DNA of 64,000 bases. Origin: an uncultured Cuneatibacter sp. GTDB taxonomy: Bacteria > Bacillota > Clostridia > Lachnospirales > Lachnospiraceae. A program made the position numbers and the translations under genes. Positions 15,328-24,462 of the stretch are shown piece by piece. The notes under the pieces are model-generated. The model was not told the origin of the DNA. It ran no database searches and saw only the letters and a program-made list of their open reading frames with translations. The stretch spans positions 30,031 through 94,030 of the forward strand of contig CAKQHB010000008.1 of assembly GCA_934234215.1 (NCBI GenBank), read 5' to 3'. Each line of letters opens with the position of its first letter. The first letter of the stretch is position 1.

Positions 15328-17371
15328 ATTTCGAAAGCTCCTTGTGCACAAATCGGTACTCTTTCTGTTCTTGTTTACGATAGCGGCACAGATTGTAGTC
15401 AGCTGGCAAAGACCGCGGAATGCATATTGCAATTCGTCAGAAATCAATGAACCGGCAGTTTATCGGGAGCTTGTGGCGGCGATGGAAGGACCGGTGACGG
15501 AAGAACGGCTTTCGTGGGCGCAGCAGGAGAAGGAGCATCTGAAGCAAGTGAATCAGGCGATGGAGGATGCGTATCAGGCGGCTCGCGATGGCTCCGGCAC
15601 GTACACGGAATACAGACGGCTGGTGAGTGAGATGCCGGATATCATGGAACGGATTCGCGTGCAGGATTCGTTGTATCAGCAGATGCAGAAGGTCAGCGCA
15701 GTGCCGGGCACAAGTATGATTGAGACAAACAGCTGGCTGCAACTGTTCGGAGACGGGATCTCGCCGGTGGGCATTGTCTATTTTTTATTCTTAGTTGTAT
15801 TTTTGACTCCGTTTTATGTCGTGGATGTGGAATCCCATATGGATCTGCTGCTTCGCACATCGAAGCGGGGCAGGACAGGCTTGTGGTTCCGCAAGCTATT
15901 CTGCGGCGGTATCGTGATGGCGGGGATGTGCCTGCTGTTAAATGGAATCGACTACGCCAGTGTTGCGCTGCGGTATCCAAATGGACTGCGGGAAGCGTTG
16001 GTGCAGAGTATTCCCTGTTATGTGGATTTTCCGTGGAACATCACGCTGTATCAGATGTTTGGACTGCGGATTCTGCTGCAGATTTTTGGCGGACTGTATT
16101 TGCAGGCGCTGCTGGCATTGGCTTGTGCAGTCTGGAAGCGGACGATGCCGGTGTTAGTTTTGTTTTTGCTGAGTGGATGCATGCATGTGCTGCTGTGTGC
16201 AGACTTATTGTTTTATCAGGTGCCGCTGCCCCTTGCGTGGATTGGATTCACCGGATTGTGTCCGGGTATTCCGGATCTGTACGAGTGGGAAAAATCCGTG
16301 CGCATCTCAAATGTCGAACTGCTGCAAAACGGGATCATCAGCACATTGCTTTTGATCGGGACTAGTGTGCTTGGGTGTCTGTATTATCTGCATGGAAAAT
16401 GGAAAAAGCCTGTCCTTGCAGTGCTGTGTGTGACAGCGATTGTGGCAGAGGGGCTGTATTTTTTCGTTCCGAAGGAGCAGACGGAATGGGCGGATGTGCC
16501 GGTGAACAGCAGCGATGGATTTGACTGTGCCGAAAATTCTTACGGAAAAGTACAGATTGAAGACGGCAAGGGCTGGATTATGTGGAACGATACGGGCGAG
16601 AAGACAGAGCTGCTGCTAGATCCTTTCCTTGGAGACGAAACGAGGCTGCTGTATGTATTTGCGGACGCGGACGCTTTTTATGCGACAGGCAGCACGGAGC
16701 TGCACCAGTTTGTCTATCGGGTGGATTGCGCGACGATGAAGAAGATCGTCGTGTACGAATCCGATCTTTTTGGTGAGAAGGAGCAGCTGGCATTTCTGGA
16801 ACAGCAGGATTCCTACTATCGGAATACGACGGGAATGCCGGAAGTGATCGGGCAGTTTCTGGCGTATCAAGATCACTATATTTTGACGATTGGAAATCAA
16901 ATTTTGCTGTTAGACCGCTTTGGAAGAACAGAGCGCACGCTGGATACCGATTATATCGGCGGTGCAATCAGCATTTACAATCAGACGCTGTATTACAGCG
17001 ACCGACAGGATCGAATCCGCTCGGTTTCTATTGAGACGGGAGAGCAGGCAGTTGTTGCGGATGATCTGACGGAAGAAATCTATGTCACAGAACAGGGATT
17101 GTATGGTCTGAATGTGGGCGGTGAAGTGTGGAAATACGGGGAAACAGAGAAAGCACAAGTTCCGCTGGCAGGTAAGGCAATGACATTCCGGATTCGCGGG
17201 CGAGAGCTGTTTTACAGCAGACAGGACAGCAAAGGAATCTACCGCTATCAGATGGACACCGGCGAGGAGGAACAGCTTTACGAGGGCAATGTCTATTCCT
17301 TCACGGTGCTTTCGGATGAGATTGTGGTGGTGTCCGAGAGCGGAACACATTCGATTCCGATAGAAGAGTAA
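15317..17371 (+). CDS. ABC-2-like membrane protein with large C-terminal propeller-like domain
   Basis: 684 residues. Residues about 1-395 form an ABC-2-like membrane part: a first segment at about 13-30, an extracytoplasmic loop, then further segments near 155-175, 200-215, 250-290, 295-320, 350-365 and 378-393. The remaining 290 residues are soluble and made of repeating strand patterns (LLYVFADADAFYATG, GGAISIYNQTLYYSDRQD, GRELFYSRQDSKGIYRY), like a DUF5050/TolB-type beta-propeller. After an odd or even number of membrane passes the domain may be outside or inside; I cannot settle it. An exporter subunit carrying its own propeller is unusual. Two hairpins follow the stop. Confidence 0.72.
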   Translation: MKSEFRKLLVHKSVLFLFLFTIAAQIVVSWQRPRNAYCNSSEINEPAVYRELVAAMEGPVTEERLSWAQQEKEHLKQVNQAMEDAYQAARDGSGTYTEYRRLVSEMPDIMERIRVQDSLYQQMQKVSAVPGTSMIETNSWLQLFGDGISPVGIVYFLFLVVFLTPFYVVDVESHMDLLLRTSKRGRTGLWFRKLFCGGIVMAGMCLLLNGIDYASVALRYPNGLREALVQSIPCYVDFPWNITLYQMFGLRILLQIFGGLYLQALLALACAVWKRTMPVLVLFLLSGCMHVLLCADLLFYQVPLPLAWIGFTGLCPGIPDLYEWEKSVRISNVELLQNGIISTLLLIGTSVLGCLYYLHGKWKKPVLAVLCVTAIVAEGLYFFVPKEQTEWADVPVNSSDGFDCAENSYGKVQIEDGKGWIMWNDTGEKTELLLDPFLGDETRLLYVFADADAFYATGSTELHQFVYRVDCATMKKIVVYESDLFGEKEQLAFLEQQDSYYRNTTGMPEVIGQFLAYQDHYILTIGNQILLLDRFGRTERTLDTDYIGGAISIYNQTLYYSDRQDRIRSVSIETGEQAVVADDLTEEIYVTEQGLYGLNVGGEVWKYGETEKAQVPLAGKAMTFRIRGRELFYSRQDSKGIYRYQMDTGEEEQLYEGNVYSFTVLSDEIVVVSESGTHSIPIEE

Positions 17372-17374
17372 AAA

Positions 17375-17404
17375 ATGGCAGGCGATTTTAAGTTCGCCTG
17401 CCAT
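17375..17404 (+). terminator. Stem-loop after the ABC cluster
   Basis: Perfect 11-bp stem ATGGCAGGCGA / TCGCCTGCCAT with an 8-base loop, right after the stop codon; no T-run follows, so it may work with the next hairpin or as a 3' end stabiliser. Confidence 0.55.
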
Positions 17405-17417
17405 TGCTGTATTCACG

Positions 17418-17452
17418 ACAATAGAATGTTCGCGAAGCGTGCATTCTATTGT
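17418..17452. terminator. Stem-loop between convergent ABC cluster and pyrG
   Basis: Perfect 11-bp stem ACAATAGAATG / CATTCTATTGT around a GC-rich 13-base loop, in the short gap between convergent genes. Likely part of a bidirectional termination region. Confidence 0.55.
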
Positions 17453-17468
17453 TTGAGGGAAAGAAATA

Positions 17469-19082
17469 TTACTGCTTATCTTTATAATCCAGAGCAGCCT
17501 TCACGAAGCCACGGAACAGAGGAGCGGGACGGTTCGGTCTGGACTTCAGTTCGGGATGTCCCTGAATGCCGATGAACCACGGGTGATCCTTCAGCTCGAT
17601 CATTTCAACGATACGGCCATCGGGAGAAATACCGGACAGGATCATGCCATGCTCCGTCAGAGCGGTACGATAGTCATTGTTGACCTCGTAACGATGACGA
17701 TGGCGCTCATAGATCGTCTTCTCACCGTACAGGTCGTATGCCTTTGTGCCTTCTTTCAGGACACAGGGGTAAGCGCCGAGACGTAAAGTGCCGCCGATGT
17801 CCTCAATGCCGTCCTGATCGGGCATCAGGTGGATGACGGGATGTGTGGTCTGAGGATCCAGCTCTGCGCTGTGAGCATCGTTGTAGCCGATGACATGTCT
17901 TGCAAACTCAACGATCGCCATCTGCATGCCGACGCACAGTCCGAGGAATGGAATGTTGTTCTCGCGGGCATAGCGGACAGCGGAGATCTTACCTTCCATA
18001 CCGCGGGAACCGAAACCGCCGGGAACGAGGATACCGTCCATATGCCCCAGCAGCTCAGCTGCATTCTCATCGGTCACGTCTTCGGAATTGATCCAGTGAA
18101 TGTTGACGGTGGTGCGGTTTGCAACGCCGCCGTGATGCAGTGCCTCCACAACGCTGATGTAAGCGTCATGCAGCTGTACATACTTACCGACGATGGCAAC
18201 GTCTACTTCGTGCAGCGGATGCTTCCAATCATCTACCATCTTGCGCCAGTCAGCCAGATCCGGCTCCGGACACGGCAGGTTCAGACACTGGCAGGCAACT
18301 TCTGCCAGATGCTCTTCTTCCATCATCAGCGGAACTTCATATAATACGCTGCAGTTGGTATTCTGCAGAACATGGCTTGCCGGTACGTTACAGAACAGCG
18401 CGATCTTGTCACGGATGGACTGTGTCAGTGGATGCTCGGTACGGCAAACGATGATATCCGGCTGGATACCGATGGAGAGCAGGTCTTTAACACTCGCCTG
18501 AGTGGGCTTGGACTTTAACTCCTCGGATGCGGACAGATACGGAACAAGGGTAACGTGGATCAGGATCGCATTTTCATGTCCAACGTCGTGCTGGAACTGG
18601 CGGATGGACTCTAAGAACGGCTCACTCTCGATATCTCCGACAGTACCGCCGACCTCGATGATCGCGATCTCGGTCTTGCCATCGTCGTTGTAATTGCGGT
18701 GGAAACGGCTCTTGATCTCATTTGTGATGTGGGGGATGACCTGAACGGTGCCGCCGCCGTAGTCACCGCGACGCTCCTTCTGCAAAACAGACCAGTAAAC
18801 TTTACCGGTAGTAACGTTGGAATTGCGGGTCAGGCTCTCGTCGATGAAACGCTCGTAATGTCCGAGATCCAGGTCGGTCTCAGCGCCGTCATCGGTGACA
18901 AATACTTCACCGTGCTGAACGGGGTTCATCGTACCGGGGTCGATGTTGATATACGGGTCAAACTTCTGCATGGTGACAGAATAGCCTCTGGCTTTTAACA
19001 GACGGCCGAGGGATGCAGCGGTAATTCCCTTTCCGAGACCGGATACAACACCGCCGGTTACAAACACATACTTTACAGGCAT
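17469..19082 (-). CDS. pyrG: CTP synthase
   Basis: 537 residues, normal for PyrG, which makes CTP from UTP, ATP and glutamine. The N-terminal amidoligase domain starts MPVKYVFVTGGVVSGLGKG. The C-terminal glutaminase carries the nucleophile elbow GLCVGMQM and the GHPE motif near the end. Start at 19082 is set by an AAAGGAGG site 8 bases upstream; the longer ORF adds 13 residues without family support. The leader carries two terminator-like hairpins (19108-19178), so nucleotide-dependent attenuation is possible. It is convergent with the ABC cluster. Confidence 0.97.
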   Translation of the reverse strand: MPVKYVFVTGGVVSGLGKGITAASLGRLLKARGYSVTMQKFDPYINIDPGTMNPVQHGEVFVTDDGAETDLDLGHYERFIDESLTRNSNVTTGKVYWSVLQKERRGDYGGGTVQVIPHITNEIKSRFHRNYNDDGKTEIAIIEVGGTVGDIESEPFLESIRQFQHDVGHENAILIHVTLVPYLSASEELKSKPTQASVKDLLSIGIQPDIIVCRTEHPLTQSIRDKIALFCNVPASHVLQNTNCSVLYEVPLMMEEEHLAEVACQCLNLPCPEPDLADWRKMVDDWKHPLHEVDVAIVGKYVQLHDAYISVVEALHHGGVANRTTVNIHWINSEDVTDENAAELLGHMDGILVPGGFGSRGMEGKISAVRYARENNIPFLGLCVGMQMAIVEFARHVIGYNDAHSAELDPQTTHPVIHLMPDQDGIEDIGGTLRLGAYPCVLKEGTKAYDLYGEKTIYERHRHRYEVNNDYRTALTEHGMILSGISPDGRIVEMIELKDHPWFIGIQGHPELKSRPNRPAPLFRGFVKAALDYKDKQ

Positions 19083-19107
19083 GATAGAGTCCTCCTTTGT
19101 TTTTCCT

Positions 19108-19178
19108 GAAAAAAGAGACAAAGCGAACCCCGCAAAGGATTCGCTTCATTGCGATAAAAAAAGAATCGACTTTGATTC
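19108..19178 (-). promoter_or_regulatory. pyrG leader with two tandem terminator-like hairpins
   Basis: On the minus strand, from a TATAAT at 19209-19204, the leader first forms GAATC/GATTC followed by seven T, then AAGCGAA/TTCGCTT followed within five bases by TTTTTT, and then the pyrG ribosome site. Bacillus pyrG is known to use leader attenuation through G-run reiteration at the start site, but no GGGC start is seen here, so the mechanism would differ. Confidence 0.45.
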
Positions 19179-19281
19179 CTAATATGATCTTACACGTTTT
19201 TCTATTATAACGCGCACTTGAGTGAAATTCCAGTCTTTTTTGCGAAAATCTTAAATTCATATTAAAAGTAGTTCGCGTAAC

Positions 19282-19309
19282 TTGCAAAAGAAGGGAAATA
19301 ATGTATAAT
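19282..19309 (+). promoter_or_regulatory. Sigma-A promoter of ftsH
   Basis: TTGCAA, 16-base spacer, TATAAT, about 54 bases before the GTG start of ftsH. Confidence 0.6.
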
Positions 19310-19362
19310 AAAGAAAGCTGTGAAACTGTACACAAAACAAGCAGTTCCGGAATGGAGAAAAG

Positions 19363-21459
19363 GTGGAAAATCAGGGAAATAACTTTAACGGCAACCAAAA
19401 CGGACCGAATAACCAGAATAACAACAATGGTAAGTTCCCGAAGTCGCCGCAGACGATCATTTTGATCGTGATCGCGGTGATCCTGACATTTGTAGGAGTC
19501 ACATTTATGACGAACCTGCTGCGGGGAACGACAGTGAAGGAAGTCACATACGATGAGTTTTGGACGAAGCTGGAGGCAGGTGAGATCAAAGAAGTGACCT
19601 TCACCGGCAGTCAGATCGAGTTCACGCTGACAGACAGCAAAAAGTCCAGTGGTATTACTTACTACACCGGCTATCTGAACAACGATACGGATCTGATTCC
19701 CTTATTGAAAGAGAAGGGGATTGAGTACAGCCGTCAGGTGGAGGATACCGGCAGCAGCATCGTAGATTTCCTGCTGGTATATGTGCTGCCGCTGCTGCTC
19801 ATCTGGGTCTTCTTTGGATTTATGATCCGAAAGATTGGCGGTGGAGCAGGTGGCATGATGGGCGTTGGCAAGAGCAACGCGAAAGTCTATGTGGAGAAAA
19901 AGACCGGTGTGACGTTCAAGGACGTTGCCGGTGAGGATGAGGCGAAGGAGTCTCTGATGGAGATCGTGGACTTCCTGCACAATCCGGGCAAGTACACGAA
20001 GATCGGTGCGAAGCTGCCGAAGGGCGCACTGCTTGTGGGCCCTCCCGGAACTGGTAAGACATTGCTTGCAAAGGCAGTTGCCGGTGAGGCGAATGTTCCG
20101 TTTTTCTCCCTGTCCGGTTCGGATTTCGTAGAGATGTTCGTCGGTGTCGGTGCTTCCCGTGTCCGCGACCTGTTCAAGCAGGCGCAACAAAACGCTCCCT
20201 GTATCATTTTCATCGACGAGATTGATGCCATCGGTAAGAGCAGAGACGGCCGTTACAGCGGCAACGATGAGCGTGAGCAGACCTTGAACCAGCTGCTTGC
20301 GGAGATGGATGGCTTTGATTCCTCCAAGGGTGTTCTGATCCTGGCAGCCACGAACCGTCCGGAGACATTGGATCAGGCATTGCTTCGTCCCGGTCGTTTT
20401 GACCGTCGGATCATCGTAGACAAGCCGGATCTGAAGGGACGTATCGCCACTCTGGAGGTGCATTCCAAGGATGTGAAGTTAGATGAGAGCGTGGATCTGG
20501 AAGCGATCGCATTGGCAACGTCCGGCGCTGTTGGTTCCGATCTGGCGAACATGATCAACGAGGCAGCAATCAACGCAGTCAAGCATGGCAGATCTCTGGT
20601 AAATCAGTCCGATCTGCTGGAGGCAGTGGAGGTTGTCCTTGTCGGTAAAGAAAAGAAAGACCGGATCATGGGTCCGGAGGAGCGTCGGATCGTATCCTAT
20701 CACGAGGTTGGTCATGCACTGGTAGCGGCATTGCAGAAGCATTCTGAGCCGGTACAGAAGATCACGATCGTACCCCGCACGATGGGTGCGCTGGGATTCA
20801 CGATGCAGATGCCGGAGGAGGAGAAGTATCTGAACTCCAGGGAAGAGCTTTGGGATATGATCGTCGGACTGCTGGGCGGTCGTGCCGCAGAGGAGATCGT
20901 ATTCCACAGCGTGACGACCGGTGCTTCCAACGATATCGAGCGCGCAACGAAGCTGGCGAGGGCTATGATCACGCAGTACGGTATGTCTGAGAAGTTCGGA
21001 CTCATGGGACTGGAGACCGTGGAGAGCCAGTATCTGGGCGGACGTCCGGTCATGAACTGCGGTGATGCGACAGCGGCAGAGATCGACCAGGAAGTTATGA
21101 AGATGCTGAAGGAAGCATACGATGAGGCGAAGAAGCTGTTGGGCTCCGAGCGTCATGCGCTGGATGAGATCGCGGATTTCCTGATCACAAAGGAGACCAT
21201 CACCGGTAAGGAATTCATGGAGATCTTAGAGCGCGTACAGCGTGAGGACGAGGATGCAGCGAGACGTCCCGACCCGGTGATCTATCTGGGAACGGATGCA
21301 CCGAGCGTAGCAGAGCAGACAGAAGCAGCGCCGGAGCAGACAGAAGAGACTGTGGCTTCGGAGCAGCCGGCAGAAGAGACAGAAGCAGCGCCGGAGCAGC
21401 CTGCGGAGACAAGCACTGATTCGGAAGTAACGTCTTCTGAGACAGAAAACAAGCAGTAA
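19363..21459 (+). CDS. ftsH: ATP-dependent zinc metalloprotease FtsH
   Basis: 698 residues, GTG start. After an Asn/Gly/Gln-rich N-terminus come membrane segments at about 28-48 and 125-152 enclosing the FtsH extracellular domain. The AAA module follows, with Walker A GPPGTGKTLL, Walker B CIIFIDEID and the SRH ATNRPETLDQALLRPGRFD. The M41 zinc site is HEVGH. It degrades misfolded and regulatory membrane and cytosolic proteins. The last 60 residues are a low-complexity, acidic EQTEAAPEQ-type tail, longer than in most homologues; such tails vary between Clostridia. Confidence 0.97.
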   Translation: MENQGNNFNGNQNGPNNQNNNNGKFPKSPQTIILIVIAVILTFVGVTFMTNLLRGTTVKEVTYDEFWTKLEAGEIKEVTFTGSQIEFTLTDSKKSSGITYYTGYLNNDTDLIPLLKEKGIEYSRQVEDTGSSIVDFLLVYVLPLLLIWVFFGFMIRKIGGGAGGMMGVGKSNAKVYVEKKTGVTFKDVAGEDEAKESLMEIVDFLHNPGKYTKIGAKLPKGALLVGPPGTGKTLLAKAVAGEANVPFFSLSGSDFVEMFVGVGASRVRDLFKQAQQNAPCIIFIDEIDAIGKSRDGRYSGNDEREQTLNQLLAEMDGFDSSKGVLILAATNRPETLDQALLRPGRFDRRIIVDKPDLKGRIATLEVHSKDVKLDESVDLEAIALATSGAVGSDLANMINEAAINAVKHGRSLVNQSDLLEAVEVVLVGKEKKDRIMGPEERRIVSYHEVGHALVAALQKHSEPVQKITIVPRTMGALGFTMQMPEEEKYLNSREELWDMIVGLLGGRAAEEIVFHSVTTGASNDIERATKLARAMITQYGMSEKFGLMGLETVESQYLGGRPVMNCGDATAAEIDQEVMKMLKEAYDEAKKLLGSERHALDEIADFLITKETITGKEFMEILERVQREDEDAARRPDPVIYLGTDAPSVAEQTEAAPEQTEETVASEQPAEETEAAPEQPAETSTDSEVTSSETENKQ

Positions 21460-21482
21460 GAGAAATAACAACAGAAAGACAG

Positions 21483-21517
21483 CAGGGCGTGATCCGAAGG
21501 GGTTTCGCCCTGTTTTG
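21483..21517 (+). terminator. Intrinsic terminator after ftsH
   Basis: Stem CAGGGCG / CGCCCTG followed by TTTTG, between ftsH and uvrC. Confidence 0.7.
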
Positions 21518-21544
21518 ACATAGGGGAAGAGAGGGCAGGATTCG

Positions 21545-23425
21545 ATGCAGGATGATTTTAATATCGAAGAGGAGCTGAAAAAGCTGCCGGGAAAACCGGG
21601 CGTTTACCTGATGCACGATGATAAAGATGAGATCATCTACGTCGGAAAGGCAATCAGCCTGAAAAACCGCGTGCGTCAGTATTTTCAGAGCAGCCGGGGC
21701 AAGACGGCAAAGATCAACAAGATGGTGTCCCGCATCCACCATTTCGAGTATATTGTGACGGATTCCGAGATGGAAGCGCTGGTGCTGGAGTGCAATCTCA
21801 TCAAGGAGCATCAGCCTCGGTATAACACGATGCTGAAGGATGACAAGGCGTACCCCTACATCCGTGTGACAGTGGAGGAAGAGTTTCCCCGTGTGCTGTT
21901 CGCCCGGACGATGAAGAAGGACAAGTCCCGCTATTTCGGACCGTACACGAGTGCCGGCGCAGTCAAGGATACGCTGGAGCTGATTCGAAAGCTGTACCAG
22001 ATCCGTACCTGCAACCGCAATCTGCCGCGGGACATCGGCAAGGAACGGCCGTGTCTGAATTATCACATCGGGCAGTGCGCCGGTCCGTGTCAGGGCTACA
22101 TCAGCAAGGAAGACTACGCCGCGCATATCAAACAGGTGTTGGATTTTCTGTCAGGCAAGTATGACGACATTACCCGTGACCTGAAAAAGAAAATGCTAAT
22201 CGCATCCGAGGAGCTGCGGTTCGAGGATGCCATCAATTACCGGGAGCTGCTGAACAGTGTGCAGCACATTGCGCAGAAGCAAAAGATCACAGACACCGGC
22301 TCTATGGAAGACCGGGATGTGCTGGCATATGCAGCCGAAGGCGGAGAGGGCATCATGCAGGTGTTCTTTATCCGAGAGGGCAAGATGATCGGGCGGGATC
22401 ATTTTCATATTTCCATTGCGGAGGATGATTCCCCCCGCCGTGTCATGACGAGTTTTGTAAAGCAGTTTTATGCGGGAACGCCTTTTGTGCCGCGAGAGCT
22501 GTTTTTGCAGGTGCCGTTGGAAGAGGATGAGGAAGAGATGATCGCAAGCTGGCTGTCGGAAAAGCGGGGACACAAGGTTCAGATCCTCGTGCCGGAGCGG
22601 GGCGAGAAGAGTCGTCTGGTAGAACTGGCGGAGAAGAATGCGCAGATGGTATTGCGTCAGGATCATGAGCGCATCCGCAAGGAAGAAAAGCGCACGAGCG
22701 GCGCCATGAAGATGGTGGCGGACTGGCTGAATCTTTCGGACATTCACCGGGTTGAGGCGTTCGATATTTCGAATATCAGCGGATTTGAGTCAGTTGGTTC
22801 CATGGTCGTCTTTCAGGATGGTCAGCCCAGACGCAATGATTACCGCAAATTCCGGATCAAGTCTGTGCAGGGCCCGAATGACTATGCTTCTATGGAAGAG
22901 GTGCTGACGAGACGATTCACCCACGGCATGCAGACGGATGCGGGCGGATTTGACCGATTCCCGGATCTGATCATGATGGATGGCGGCAGAGGTCAGGTGA
23001 ATATCGCGCTGGGTGTGCTGGAAAAACTGGATCTGCACATTCCGGTGTGCGGCATGGTAAAGGACGATCATCACCGCACAAGAGGACTGTATTATAACAA
23101 CATCGAGATTCCCATTGATACGCATTCTGCGGGATTCCACCTCATTACCCGCGTGCAGGATGAGGCGCACCGATTCGCCATCGAGTATCACCGGAGTCTC
23201 CGGGGCAAGAAAAGCACTCAGTCGATCCTGGACGAGATTCCCGGTATTGGCGAGGCGCGGAGAAAGGCGCTGATGCGGGCATTTGGCAGTCTGGAGGCGG
23301 TGCGGGATGCAGAAGTGGAAGATCTTGCGGCGCTGGATGGCATGAATCAAAGGGCAGCGCAGTCGGTTTATGATTTCTTTCACAAAAATCCGGAGCAGGC
23401 AACACCGGAGGTGGAGGAAGTCTGA
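21545..23425 (+). CDS. uvrC: Excinuclease ABC subunit C
   Basis: 626 residues, full length. The N-terminal GIY-YIG nuclease domain is visible as PGVYLMHDDKDEIIYVGKA (3' incision). A UVR motif (UvrB contact) lies near 200-235, the RNase H-like UvrC domain (FDISNISGFESVGSMVVF) around 400, and C-terminal helix-hairpin-helix repeats (IPGIGEARRKALMRAFGS) bind DNA. It makes both cuts in nucleotide excision repair. It is preceded by a terminator, so it has its own promoter or reads through from ftsH. Confidence 0.97.
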   Translation: MQDDFNIEEELKKLPGKPGVYLMHDDKDEIIYVGKAISLKNRVRQYFQSSRGKTAKINKMVSRIHHFEYIVTDSEMEALVLECNLIKEHQPRYNTMLKDDKAYPYIRVTVEEEFPRVLFARTMKKDKSRYFGPYTSAGAVKDTLELIRKLYQIRTCNRNLPRDIGKERPCLNYHIGQCAGPCQGYISKEDYAAHIKQVLDFLSGKYDDITRDLKKKMLIASEELRFEDAINYRELLNSVQHIAQKQKITDTGSMEDRDVLAYAAEGGEGIMQVFFIREGKMIGRDHFHISIAEDDSPRRVMTSFVKQFYAGTPFVPRELFLQVPLEEDEEEMIASWLSEKRGHKVQILVPERGEKSRLVELAEKNAQMVLRQDHERIRKEEKRTSGAMKMVADWLNLSDIHRVEAFDISNISGFESVGSMVVFQDGQPRRNDYRKFRIKSVQGPNDYASMEEVLTRRFTHGMQTDAGGFDRFPDLIMMDGGRGQVNIALGVLEKLDLHIPVCGMVKDDHHRTRGLYYNNIEIPIDTHSAGFHLITRVQDEAHRFAIEYHRSLRGKKSTQSILDEIPGIGEARRKALMRAFGSLEAVRDAEVEDLAALDGMNQRAAQSVYDFFHKNPEQATPEVEEV

Positions 23426-23436
23426 CGAAAAAGGTG

Positions 23437-23465
23437 TTTACAGACCGATAGGCGCTTGTTAAAAT
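23437..23465 (+). promoter_or_regulatory. Sigma-A promoter of hprK operon
   Basis: TTTACA, exactly 17 bases, TAAAAT, 35 bases before the hprK start. Confidence 0.55.
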
Positions 23466-23499
23466 AAAAGAAAAGCTCCGAAAAAGGGGGAAGTGTTTT

Positions 23500-24462
23500 A
23501 TGAATCCGAATGTCAACAAAAGTGTGTCGGTAACAAAAATCATCAAGAAGATGCAGCTGGAGAATCTGACCAGAGAGATCAATACCGATAAGATTTTGAT
23601 CGACCATGCAGAGGTGAATCGTCCGGCGTTGCAGTTGTCCGGCTTTTATGATTTCTTTGACAAAGAGCGTGTGCAGATCATCGGTAAGGTTGAGAATGCT
23701 TACATGCAGACGAAGACACCGGAAGAGCGGGAAGCGACTTATGATAAGCTTCTCAGTCACAAGATGCCCTGCTGTATTTTCACCCGTGGGATCAAGCCGG
23801 AGGAGCATGTAATCCGCAGTGCCGTGAAGTACGGCGTTCCGATCCTCTGCACCCCGGCAACGACTTCTGACCTGACGAGTGAGATCATCCGCTGGCTGAA
23901 GGTTGAGCTGGCTCCGGTCATCTCGATTCACGGAGTGCTGGTAGATGTATACGGCGAAGGTGTGCTGATCACCGGCGAGAGCGGCATCGGTAAGAGTGAG
24001 GCGGCTCTGGAGCTGATCAAGAGAGGACATCGTCTCGTTTCCGATGACGTTGTTGAGATTAAGAAGGTGAGCGACGAGACACTGGTTGGTGCAGCGCCGA
24101 ACATCACCCGCCATTTCATCGAGCTGCGAGGCATCGGCATCATTGATGTCAAGACGCTGTTCGGTGTTGAGAGTGTCAAGAATACCCAGAGCATCGACAT
24201 GGTGATCCAGCTGGAAGAGTGGAACAAGGATACCGAGTATGACCGCATGGGTATGGAAGACAAGTACATGGAGATTCTGGGCAATAAGGTCATCTGCCAC
24301 CAGATTCCGATCCGCCCCGGCAGAAACCTGGCGGTTATCGTAGAGTCTGCGGCAGTCAACTACAGACAGAAGAAGATGGGATATAACGCAGCCAGAGAGT
24401 TATATAACCGTGTTCAGGCAAATCTGGCAAAACGGATGGAGCAGGAAGAGGACGAAGAATGA
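23500..24462 (+). CDS. hprK: HPr kinase/phosphorylase
   Basis: 320 residues. The C-terminal kinase domain has Walker A GESGIGKSEAAL, the VSDDVVEI segment with catalytic Asp, and the HprK signature ELRGIGIIDVKTLFG. It phosphorylates and dephosphorylates HPr on Ser46 and so sets carbon catabolite control in Firmicutes. An AAAGGGGG site precedes ATG 23500. Its stop overlaps the murB start by four bases, beginning the conserved hprK-murB-rapZ-whiA block. Confidence 0.97.
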   Translation: MNPNVNKSVSVTKIIKKMQLENLTREINTDKILIDHAEVNRPALQLSGFYDFFDKERVQIIGKVENAYMQTKTPEEREATYDKLLSHKMPCCIFTRGIKPEEHVIRSAVKYGVPILCTPATTSDLTSEIIRWLKVELAPVISIHGVLVDVYGEGVLITGESGIGKSEAALELIKRGHRLVSDDVVEIKKVSDETLVGAAPNITRHFIELRGIGIIDVKTLFGVESVKNTQSIDMVIQLEEWNKDTEYDRMGMEDKYMEILGNKVICHQIPIRPGRNLAVIVESAAVNYRQKKMGYNAARELYNRVQANLAKRMEQEEDEE

